Source: Raineyella sp. W15-4
GTDB lineage: Bacteria; Actinomycetota; Actinomycetes; Propionibacteriales; Propionibacteriaceae
Direction: 5' to 3'
NCBI RefSeq assembly: GCF_033170155.1
Contig: NZ_CP137079.1
Location: forward strand, 1,178,001 to 1,242,000
DNA length: 64,000 nucleotides
Position numbers and translations under genes: made by a program
Shown: in pieces, positions 44,294 to 51,705 of the stretch
How the letters are laid out: each line of letters opens with the position of its first letter
How positions within the stretch are numbered: position 1 is the stretch's first letter
Notes under the pieces: generated by a model
The model's input: the letters and a program-made list of their open reading frames with translations, nothing else
What the model was told of the DNA's origin: nothing
Database searches by the model: none

Positions 44294-46681
44294 TCAGTAC
44301 CAGTGGGGCGTCGATGAGCCTCGTGTCCGCAGCCTCGTCCTCGCGCGCTGGACGGGTCGAAGCGCTCCAAACCGTGTACGGATTGCGTCATAGACGTCTG
44401 TTGATCGCGATTCGTCAATGACCGAGATGAGGAGCGCGAACGGAATCTTGGTGGGTGAGTTGTCGAGGGCTCCGCTTCGTCGTGCGACGTAGGACAGCTC
44501 AAGTCTGGGCAACTCGACCTCGTTGGGCTTCAAAGTCACTCGGTAGTGGCGAACGGTCTCCCATTTCCCGCTGTCGCGCAGCTGAGCCTCTGAAGCACCT
44601 CGCTTCGCTGCGGTCAACGTCTTTGTGACGGGTTCTTGACTCGGCGTCCATCCCTGGGCGAGAAGAGCGCGTGCTGTGTCGCCGCCGATGTCCAAGGTTT
44701 GCTTCTTGTCGGGTAGCCCCTTGGGTGGGGTGAACGTATGGATTCTGTGGTGCGGTCGTAGAACGAGCTCTAGGGAAGCGCTGGTGTACTCGGTTGGCTG
44801 CGTCGGGTCGACTGGTGATGCGTAAGCGAGCGTGATCTGGAGCTGCACCTCGGTGGTGGCGGGGTCGGCGACTGGCACTTGATATCCGAGGAGGTCGCCG
44901 CGCTCGATCTCATCGATGTACAGGACGTGCGCCTCGTTGGGTGCGCAGTCCAGAAGTGCATCGAAACTGAGCGGCTGACGCCCGTAGCCGACTTCGTCTC
45001 GGAGTTTGAGGTGATTCCTCGGCCGCTCGGCGAAGTGAGTGGTGAAGGCTCGGAGGACGCTGCTGTTGACCCGCGGAAGCCGGGTTACGAGGTCAGCGAG
45101 AGCGTGCGTTGTCACTGGTGCTGCGAAGCTCGTGCCGGCCGCTTCAAGGAAGCTGCCATCTGCTCGCACAACATTGAACATCCGGTTGCCGCTGCCGCCG
45201 AACTGGACACCCAGGGGCTGGACTCGGGCCCCATGACGGCCAGGACCCATTGACGAGTACGGCGCCCGTGCCCAAGGTTTCTCGGGAGCGGGCGCGTCGC
45301 ACGCGCCGACGGCGATCCCGTTAGCCATGTCGGCTGGTACCTGAACTCGATGGAGGCCGGTTTTCTGGTCCTGGTCGCCGTCGTTTCCGGCCGCCACAAT
45401 GAACAGGACGTCCTTTTCCCAGGCCAGTTGGTCGAGTTCGCTTGTCCAACGGTTTGGTTCCATGTCGTCCTCGACTGCAAGGGTTGGGCCGAGGCTGAGG
45501 TTGACGAGGCGATGCCCATTGGTCTCGACCGCTTCTTTGATGCGATCGAGAACCCAGTAGCCTTCGAGGTCGTCGGGAATGTTGGGGGCTGGGAGTACTC
45601 GATAGCTCTCAACGGGGAGTGGCGGCGTTGGCGCTTGCCCTCCAGGTGCGACGAGGCCATAGAGGACGGCACCGGTCACGCCGGTGCCGTGGTCGAGCTC
45701 ACCCTGAGCTGGCGGTTCTGGCGTGAGGTCGTGCGTGGGGATGGAGAACAGGGAGCCGCTTCTGCTGGCAACGTCCACGCCGCCGTCGAATACAGCGACC
45801 GAGACGGCTGAAAGGACAGGTTGGTTCGTCGGGGGCGCTGCGAGCCGTTGCACGCTGCGTGTGCCAAAGCGTGGACGTGGTCGGATCGCTGGCATGGGGC
45901 GTAGCACGCGCAATGGATTGAACCGAGCCAGGGAGGACGCCGTCTCGGTTTCAAGGCTGACCGGAGTGAAGGTCAGCCCGCCCACGCGCCGGACGTAGTC
46001 GCGATGAACTTCCCCGCCCTCGTTCACGATGAGCGTGAACCAGTGTTCAAGTGTCTCCTCATCGAGCGGAATCGGCTCGCCAAGCCTTGATGTGTGGGGA
46101 TGGAGGACTGCTTCCCAAACGCGCCGCTCAGCGGAGTTAGCCCGCGCTTCTGGCTCCTCCCGTGCCCGCAGGACGTCGGACTGACGCGGTAGGGCGATTT
46201 CGCTGAGTTCGCGTATTTGTGTGAAGGCTTGCTCTTCTGTTCGGTTTCGTCCGCCTTCCGTGATGAGTCGCCGAAGCTCACTCAGGCCGCCGTCCGGGAC
46301 GGTGAAGATGAGCCGCCGTGTCTGTGCTTCGACACTCTTCTTCTTCGTGACATACAGGCCCACGTCTGCTCGTGATCCGACTGGCGCTGCACCGATGTGG
46401 GCCAGGAGTTCGGTCGGGAAATAGGACGCCGCGAGGTAGTTCGGGAGTAGCTTCGCCTCGACGTAGACGCGATCGCTTGCGCGGAGCGTTGGCGGCAGAG
46501 TCTCGACCGCTTCGGTCACGGCGATCAACTGTGGCGCAAGAATGCTCTGCGCTTGCTCGACGGTTTGCGGCTCGTATTTTTCGCCGCCGCCGGCGCGCGG
46601 CGCCTGCACATCAAGTCTTAGCGCTTCCCCGTTGATGAGAAGCGGTCGCGATACAGCTTCATTGCTTCGCACGTCCGCCAT
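44294..46681 (-). CDS. IetS-like subtilisin family protease
   Basis: 795 residues. The S8 catalytic triad is visible at Asp299 (VAVFDGG), His331 (ELDHGTGV) and Ser518 (AAGTSFAAP), with oxyanion Asn433 in VAAGNDG. A 280-residue N-terminal part and a 270-residue C-terminal beta-rich part flank it; there is no signal peptide, so it works in the cytoplasm. The AAA ATPase gene immediately upstream (1 bp gap) gives the gene pair of the IetAS antiphage system (subtilase plus AAA ATPase). Base composition is visibly less GC-rich than the backbone. Confidence 0.82.
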   Translation of the reverse strand: MADVRSNEAVSRPLLINGEALRLDVQAPRAGGGEKYEPQTVEQAQSILAPQLIAVTEAVETLPPTLRASDRVYVEAKLLPNYLAASYFPTELLAHIGAAPVGSRADVGLYVTKKKSVEAQTRRLIFTVPDGGLSELRRLITEGGRNRTEEQAFTQIRELSEIALPRQSDVLRAREEPEARANSAERRVWEAVLHPHTSRLGEPIPLDEETLEHWFTLIVNEGGEVHRDYVRRVGGLTFTPVSLETETASSLARFNPLRVLRPMPAIRPRPRFGTRSVQRLAAPPTNQPVLSAVSVAVFDGGVDVASRSGSLFSIPTHDLTPEPPAQGELDHGTGVTGAVLYGLVAPGGQAPTPPLPVESYRVLPAPNIPDDLEGYWVLDRIKEAVETNGHRLVNLSLGPTLAVEDDMEPNRWTSELDQLAWEKDVLFIVAAGNDGDQDQKTGLHRVQVPADMANGIAVGACDAPAPEKPWARAPYSSMGPGRHGARVQPLGVQFGGSGNRMFNVVRADGSFLEAAGTSFAAPVTTHALADLVTRLPRVNSSVLRAFTTHFAERPRNHLKLRDEVGYGRQPLSFDALLDCAPNEAHVLYIDEIERGDLLGYQVPVADPATTEVQLQITLAYASPVDPTQPTEYTSASLELVLRPHHRIHTFTPPKGLPDKKQTLDIGGDTARALLAQGWTPSQEPVTKTLTAAKRGASEAQLRDSGKWETVRHYRVTLKPNEVELPRLELSYVARRSGALDNSPTKIPFALLISVIDESRSTDVYDAIRTRFGALRPVQRARTRLRTRGSSTPHWY

Positions 46682-46682
46682 G

Positions 46683-47816
46683 CTAGGCTCCTTCTGCTCG
46701 TTTGATACCGGCAGCGACGGTCGGGTGGCTCACGCCCATAAGCGCAGCGATCTGCCTGTTCGACATCCCCAACTTGTTGTGCATAGTCAAAAAGAGCTTG
46801 TCACGGCGTGGGCCGGCGTCCTCAATCTGACGCGCCAGCTGACTGAGAAGTTCATCGGTCACCGCGGAGTCGTTGAGGATTGATCGTCTGTGTGCGAGCG
46901 ACCAGAGCCGTGTGAGGTCAGAACTGGTCATCCCGGATGTGAGCTCGGTCGCGAGAACAAGAGCGCCGGTGTCGACGCGCTCGACGCCCGCGGCGAGGTT
47001 GTTCAGGATGGCATGTCGTTCCTCGTCGCCCGGAAGTGACAGGACCAAGGAACGGTCGAAGCGCCGTTCAACTGCTGTGTCGAGGAGTTGGCGATGATTG
47101 GTCGCTGCTATCAGCAGGCTGGTGTCGGGCCAGCGGTCGAGTTCGACCAGGATCACGTTGACGATCCGCTTGAGCTCACCGATGTCCGAGTCGTCGTCGC
47201 GTCGCTTGGCGATGGCATCGAACTCATCCAATAGCAGCACGCAAGGACCGCTCTTCGCGTAGTCGAGGACGGACTTGATATTCCGTCCGGAGGTACCCAG
47301 GTAACTGGAGACGACTGACGACAGGTCGAGGGAGAGCAGCGGCAGTTGGAGCGACTGCGCCAACCAGCGGGCTGCCATGGTCTTGCCCACACCGGGAGGG
47401 CCACTCAAGAGGAGCGTGCGAGTGAGGCCCGCGCCTGCACGTCGCAGTTCGTCTGCACGGCTGCGTTCCAGCAGTACCTCGTTGAACTCAACCATCACGT
47501 CGTTGCTGAGGACGAGTCCCTCTCCATCTGGCAAGAGGTCGATGTCCACCAACGGTTGCGCACTCTCCCCTTCGGTCGGGACCGCGCCCGAGACGTAACG
47601 CAACTCTGTCGTATCAGAGCCAGCCGCGATGGCTTGATGCACCGCGTCGCGGAACGACTCGATATCCTGAACACCCGTAGGGACCGACCGCATCAGCCTC
47701 GATGCGAGCTGCCGTACCCCGGCGCCATGACCGCGTGTCCCGACGCGAACGAGGTCGACCACGGCGCGCTCAAGCCCATCAGGAGTGTGGTAACCCTTGC
47801 TCGCTGCGACTGCCAT
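46683..47816 (-). CDS. IetA-like AAA ATPase with C-terminal helix-turn-helix
   Basis: 377 residues from ATG 47816 (AGGGTGGT five bases upstream); ATG 47843 is an alternative and a longer frame upstream overlaps the divergent regulator. Helical N-terminus (about 1-115), AAA module with Walker A GPPGVGKT, Walker B VLLLDEFDAI, sensor AATNHRQ and the arginine-rich ERRFDRSL. The last 40 residues form a helix-turn-helix (MSNRQIAALMGVSHPTV). It is paired with the subtilase, as in IetAS; the ATPase presumably senses phage or delivers substrates to the protease. Confidence 0.82.
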   Translation of the reverse strand: MAVAASKGYHTPDGLERAVVDLVRVGTRGHGAGVRQLASRLMRSVPTGVQDIESFRDAVHQAIAAGSDTTELRYVSGAVPTEGESAQPLVDIDLLPDGEGLVLSNDVMVEFNEVLLERSRADELRRAGAGLTRTLLLSGPPGVGKTMAARWLAQSLQLPLLSLDLSSVVSSYLGTSGRNIKSVLDYAKSGPCVLLLDEFDAIAKRRDDDSDIGELKRIVNVILVELDRWPDTSLLIAATNHRQLLDTAVERRFDRSLVLSLPGDEERHAILNNLAAGVERVDTGALVLATELTSGMTSSDLTRLWSLAHRRSILNDSAVTDELLSQLARQIEDAGPRRDKLFLTMHNKLGMSNRQIAALMGVSHPTVAAGIKRAEGA

Positions 47817-47933
47817 GCTTACCACCCTATCGAATTTCACCATGGCTGCCCGACAGGCGCACCCGGTAAGATCATGGCATGGGTCTCCGACACTTACCGG
47901 TTGGCGCCTGTCTTCCACCTGAGAAGGTACGTC

Positions 47934-48254
47934 ATGGAAGCCGACATCGTCGAGCTGCTCGGCGTCGATCCGAGTGATCCGCTCGCGCAGCTTGCTGGTG
48001 AGCTGGTGGCCAGCGACGAGAAGCTGCTGGATCAGCTTGTCAAGGTGCGCCGTGATCGCGGCTTGACCCAGGCGGATGTGGCCGCGCGGATGGGGATCTC
48101 GCAGGGCGCGGTGGCGAGGGTCGAGAGCGGTGAGCGGAACCCACATTTGTCGACTTTTGCGACGCTACGCCCACGCCGTCCGAGCTCGGGTGACGCACAC
48201 GGTCACGCCTGTGGGGCTTCCCGGTCGTGGGGTGCGGTCGCGTTGGTGAGCTGA
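47934..48254 (+). pseudogene. XRE-family regulator disrupted by a one-base frameshift
   Basis: ATG 47934 follows AGAAGG. The first 75 residues are a normal XRE protein with a complete helix-turn-helix (GLTQADVAARMGISQGAVARVESGE). After NPHLST the frame turns to unrelated Arg/Pro/Ser text. Removing one T from the TTTT at 48155-48158 restores the family ending (LRRYAHAVRARVTH onward) with a stop at 48247-48249. Either a sequencing error in a homopolymer or a true inactivating insertion. It is divergent from ietA and may have regulated it. Confidence 0.75.
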
Positions 48255-48594
48255 TTCTGACGGCTCAGCTTGCGGCACCTCGGGCCAACCTGGCGCGACC
48301 CACGGTCTTGTGAGCGTCGAGGACGCCTCTCCTACTCCGACTCGGGCAGGCAGTGCAGCGCAATCTGCACCAAGCCGTCATCTACCAGGTGTTTCACCAG
48401 CGCCCCCAGTGCGACTCGAATGCACGACCCGCAGACTAGAAGTCCAATCAGGACCATCCTGCCTAGTCGCATCTGGATTCAGACCGTCCGGTCCAGGCCG
48501 TTCCGGTGCAACACCTCCACCCCAACATCCGGCACTGTCTGACCCCATCCGTACGGTCGCGATAGCAGGCCCGTTAGCAACGAAGGAGCCCATC
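48255..48594. other. Gene-free stretch with a decayed tRNA-Arg 3' end
   Basis: 48375-48442 repeats the sequence at 49968-50037 with a 2-nt indel and about five changes: it is the 3' half of tRNA-Arg plus its 3' flank, in the same orientation. This marks the left attachment copy of a small island. The rest of the stretch shows no gene. Confidence 0.7.
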
Positions 48595-48900
48595 ATGCCC
48601 ACCAATGACACCCCCGCGATCACCCGTGACGACGCAATCACGTACCTGCGGACCGCCCTCCAAGACAACGCCGTCGAGTATGACCTCAAGGGTCTCGCCG
48701 ACGACCTCCACAACCAGTACGGCACCTGGGATTTCTCCACCGCCATGGATGACCCGGATGGCGTCGAACGGTTCTGGGGCACGGCTGGCTTCCACGAGTG
48801 GCGGACCGTCCTCAGCGCGGTCAGCGACCAGGAACTGGTCGACGAGATCCGGCGTCGGATGGAGCGGCCGGCCGCAGAGCCCGAGCCTGGGGAGAACTGA
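48595..48900 (+). CDS. Small acidic hypothetical protein in the tRNA-Arg island
   Basis: 101 residues from ATG 48595 with AAGGAG seven bases upstream. The protein is acidic and predicted helical, with a DGVERFWGTAGFHEW centre and a charged Glu/Pro tail. No family recognised. The next gene follows after 2 bp, so the two form a small cargo operon. Confidence 0.6.
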   Translation: MPTNDTPAITRDDAITYLRTALQDNAVEYDLKGLADDLHNQYGTWDFSTAMDDPDGVERFWGTAGFHEWRTVLSAVSDQELVDEIRRRMERPAAEPEPGEN

Positions 48901-48902
48901 CC

Positions 48903-49451
48903 ATGACCGCCACAACCTTCACCCGCGACACTGCATGCACCTACGTGTTGAACAAGATCCGTCAGACGTTCGGCGTCCAGCACGAGTTCGACATGCCGAA
49001 GATCCTCGACAACCTGGCCGTCGAGTGCCCTGACTGGAACGTCGCCGGCCACGACACTGTGGAGCTGATCAACACCATCTTGCGGCACCGGGTCACTGAG
49101 CCCGTGCCGGGCTGCCTCGACTGGTGCACTCTCGGACCCGGGCACATCTTCCAATCGTCTACGAACGGGAAGCGTGAGGGATACCACGAGGGCACACTCG
49201 CTATCGTCCCGAGTGACTACGAGCACACACCGGGAAGGGTGCAGAACGAACACACAGAGGTGTTCATCATCCAGGACGTCACCACGCATCCCGATGACAC
49301 CATCACCATGCGTGCCCCATACGTCGTCGTAACCAACTACGACGATGGATCCGGGCCGTCCTATGGACGCGTTGAGTCTCTCGACATTCTCATCGAGGCT
49401 CTGAAGAGGGGCCGTGAGGAACTCGCCAAGTTGCAGCCCAGCGCGTCGTGA
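48903..49451 (+). CDS. Hypothetical island protein
   Basis: 182 residues from ATG 48903. It has an alpha/beta look: helical N-terminus, a Trp/Cys-containing centre (CLDWCTLGPGH), then strands and a C-terminal helix (SLDILIEALKRGREELAKL). No catalytic motif is clear. Co-transcribed with the preceding small gene and ended by a strong hairpin. Confidence 0.6.
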   Translation: MTATTFTRDTACTYVLNKIRQTFGVQHEFDMPKILDNLAVECPDWNVAGHDTVELINTILRHRVTEPVPGCLDWCTLGPGHIFQSSTNGKREGYHEGTLAIVPSDYEHTPGRVQNEHTEVFIIQDVTTHPDDTITMRAPYVVVTNYDDGSGPSYGRVESLDILIEALKRGREELAKLQPSAS

Positions 49452-49511
49452 CGACCATCTTGGCCAGGCTCGCGCTTGTCCGACCGGTCCCGAACGTCTG
49501 AAGGGCCCTGC

Positions 49512-49544
49512 GGAGGGGGTACTCAGATGGTGAGTACCCCCTCC
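49512..49544. terminator. Strong hairpin after the island genes
   Basis: A 14-bp perfect stem, GGAGGGGGTACTCA at 49512-49525 with its complement at 49531-49544, around a GATGG loop. It lies 60 bp after the 182-residue gene. Confidence 0.75.
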
Positions 49545-49603
49545 ACGGCGTCCCCGCGCACACGCGGGCATGAGCGCTTCCCGGCTCCGGGAGCCGTCGA
49601 CAT

Positions 49604-49652
49604 CGGCGCATAGCTCAGTTGGTAGAGCGCCTGCCTTACAAGCAGGGTGTCG
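49604..49652 (+). pseudogene. 5' half of a tRNA-Val(TAC) gene
   Basis: The D-arm (AGCTCAGTTGGTAGAGC) and a perfect anticodon arm (CTGCCTTACAAGCAGG, anticodon TAC) are present, but no T-arm or complementary acceptor strand follows; after GGTGTCG the sequence becomes integrase-coding. It is a broken tRNA, probably left by an integration or deletion event. Confidence 0.75.
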
Positions 49653-49886
49653 TTGTCGAACTGGTGGAGGACGCTGGTGGCCGGCCTGGATCTGTCGAGG
49701 ATGACCCTGCACGGCTGCCGCCCCACCCACGCGACGACGCTGCTTCTGCGCGAGGGGGTCCCGGTCCACATTGTGTCGAAGCGCTTCGGGCACCGCGACC
49801 CGTCTGTGACGCTCAATGTGTACGCCGACGCGATCCCGGCCGATGACACCAGGGCTGTCGACGTGTTCGCCCGAGCCGTCTGGGGG
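49653..49886 (+). pseudogene. C-terminal fragment of a tyrosine recombinase
   Basis: The reading frame directly after the tRNA-Val half encodes HGCRPTHATTLLLREGVPV, then FGHRDPSVTLNVYADAI: the HxxR Arg, the GH histidine and the Tyr nucleophile region of phage-type integrases. The catalytic N-terminal part is missing and the usual RHTHA reads RPTHA. The frame stays open into the tRNA-Arg. It is a non-functional remnant of the island integrase. Confidence 0.75.
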
Positions 49887-49995
49887 CCTGAAATGGACTC
49901 TGTTCGCAATCCGTTGGCAGATCGGGCCTGCCGGGGTCCTCCGCCTGGTCGGACAATCCCAGCCAAACCGTCATCTACCAGGTGTATATCACCAG

Positions 49996-50069
49996 CGCCC
50001 CCAGTGCGACTCGAACGCACGACCGGCAGATTAGAAGGCTGCTGCTCTATCCAGCTGAGCTATGGGGGC
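49996..50069 (-). tRNA. tRNA-Arg(TCT)
   Basis: 74 nt on the minus strand with a fully paired 7-bp acceptor stem (GCCCCCA/TGGGGGC), a normal D-arm, T-stem GTGCG/CGCAC with TTCGAGT loop and anticodon TCT in CTTCTAA. One mismatch (C31-U39) closes the anticodon loop. CCA is not encoded. It is the intact copy at the right edge of the remnant island. Confidence 0.88.
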
Positions 50070-50176
50070 AGTCCGACTGATTGTACGACCTCGGGCGAGG
50101 ACGCCGCCCGGGCTGGGCCTCGGTCGGGGACCGTACGCCCGGGGCGATGTCTGCGGCGCTGGGTAGCCTTGGCCAC

Positions 50177-51697
50177 ATGTCTGTTGAGACCCATCGCACG
50201 ACCCGCGACCCGTCGCGGTCCCTGGTGGGCACCGGCCGGCCGGAGGCGGGCGGCCCCTCCCCGGATGGGCGCCTCACGGTCGGCACCGGCGGGGACACCA
50301 CCCCCCGGGACCTGCGTCGGGAGCGACGCCGCAACGGCCTGCCGGCGCCGGTGGATCGTACGGTGCCGCTGCCGCGCCGATTGCTCGGCGACTGGCGGCT
50401 GTGGATGTCGCTGGCCACGGTGGTCCTCTTCGTCGCCGCGTTCCTGGTCAACTGGACGCTCTTCGTGCCGGAGCACACCACCGCCACCGGCTCCATCCAG
50501 GGGCTCGGCACCGCGGTGATTCCGAAGGCCGCTCGGCTGGCGGCCTTCACCGCCGTCCCGCTGACGCTGCTGCTGGTCCTGGCCGACCGGCTGCGGCCGC
50601 AGGGCCTGTGGCTGTGGACGATCGCGCTGGTCTGGGGTGGTCTGGTCTCGACGGCGATCGCCGCGCCGATCAACACCTGGGCCTCCGCCCACCTGTCGAT
50701 CGTCGGCAACGGCGACCCGGCGACCAGCCTGCGCGGCGCGGTCTTCATCGCCCCCTTCGTCGAGGAGGCGGCCAAGGCGACGGTGGTGTTCTGGATCGCC
50801 ATCCTGTTCCGCAACCGGGTGATGTCGTGGCTGTCCACCGTCGCCCTGGCCGGGCTGTCGGGCACCGGGTTCGCCTTTGTGGAGAACATCGTCTACTACG
50901 GGCGGATCTACCGTTACGTCTCGGTCACCTCGGGCACCGGCGTCGACGCCCAACAGGCGATGAACCAGCTCGCCCTGATGCGTGGAGGGATGACCTTCTT
51001 CGCCCACCCGCTGTTCACCATCATGACCGGCATCGGCGTGGCCACCGCCCTGCGGGCCCGCAGCAAGCGGGTGCGGGTGCTGGCCCCGCTCACCGGCTTC
51101 CTGGCCGCAGCCCTGCTCCACATGGTGTTCAACTTCACCGCCTCGGCCGACTCCCCGGTGGGCCTGATGCTGTGGTTCATCGCCCTGGCGCTCGTCGGCA
51201 CGGTGATCGGGGCGATCCTCAACCAGCTGCGCCGCGAGCGTTCGGTGCTGCAGGCCCGGCTGGCGGAGTACGGACGGTACGGGTGGCTCGACGAGGCGGA
51301 TGCGGTGGCACTGGGCGCCGCCCGGGTGCGGATCCGGGCGCGGTGGTACGCGTTGTGGCGCGGCCCGACGACGTTCGCCGCCACCTGGCGGCTGCAGCGC
51401 GACGCGGTCGAGCTGGCCTACCTGCGCGATGCCGTCGGCCGCGGACTGGTGGATGCCGCCGGTCCGGGCCGCGAGGCGGAGCTGCTGCGCCGGATGCGCG
51501 TCGTCCGTCCGGCGGCCGTCGTCGTCGGCGCGGGGGCGATCGAGTATCCCTGGCAGCGCTGGCGGCGGGCACTGCGTGACCGGGCCGCCAGCGGTCGGCC
51601 GGAACCGCGGCGCAGGCCCCCGGTCGACGGACCGCTAGGATCATCAGGCATCGAGTACTCGCCGGTGGATCCGCAGTGGGGGCCACCTGAGCAGTAG
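50177..51697 (+). CDS. PrsW-family intramembrane metalloprotease
   Basis: 506 residues from ATG 50177; a TAGCCT element eight bases upstream suggests a leaderless message. After a polar 75-residue N-terminus come eight or so membrane helices with the family motifs: EEAAK (FVEEAAKATVV), FAFVENIVY, and HPLFT plus HMVFNF histidines. The C-terminal 130 residues are cytoplasmic and Arg-rich. PrsW proteases cut anti-sigma factors within the membrane; the target here is unknown. Nine bases separate it from the GTPase pair. Confidence 0.85.
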   Translation: MSVETHRTTRDPSRSLVGTGRPEAGGPSPDGRLTVGTGGDTTPRDLRRERRRNGLPAPVDRTVPLPRRLLGDWRLWMSLATVVLFVAAFLVNWTLFVPEHTTATGSIQGLGTAVIPKAARLAAFTAVPLTLLLVLADRLRPQGLWLWTIALVWGGLVSTAIAAPINTWASAHLSIVGNGDPATSLRGAVFIAPFVEEAAKATVVFWIAILFRNRVMSWLSTVALAGLSGTGFAFVENIVYYGRIYRYVSVTSGTGVDAQQAMNQLALMRGGMTFFAHPLFTIMTGIGVATALRARSKRVRVLAPLTGFLAAALLHMVFNFTASADSPVGLMLWFIALALVGTVIGAILNQLRRERSVLQARLAEYGRYGWLDEADAVALGAARVRIRARWYALWRGPTTFAATWRLQRDAVELAYLRDAVGRGLVDAAGPGREAELLRRMRVVRPAAVVVGAGAIEYPWQRWRRALRDRAASGRPEPRRRPPVDGPLGSSGIEYSPVDPQWGPPEQ

Positions 51698-51705
51698 GAG
51701 GATCC

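Larger units (their letters stand above)
48375..50037. mobile_element. Remnant tRNA-Arg island bounded by about 68-bp direct repeats
   Basis: The direct repeats at 48375-48442 and 49968-50037 enclose 1.5 kb with two small genes, a terminator, a tRNA-Val half and a tyrosine-recombinase C-terminal fragment that runs toward the intact tRNA-Arg. This is the anatomy of an integrated element reduced by deletion. Confidence 0.7.

Noticed and set aside
47817-48146. N-terminal extension of the AAA ATPase through the divergent XRE gene
   Set aside because: It has no ribosome site and overlaps a recognisable helix-turn-helix on the other strand.
49604-49680. Complete tRNA-Val gene
   Set aside because: No T-arm or matching acceptor strand follows the anticodon arm; only the 5' half is present.
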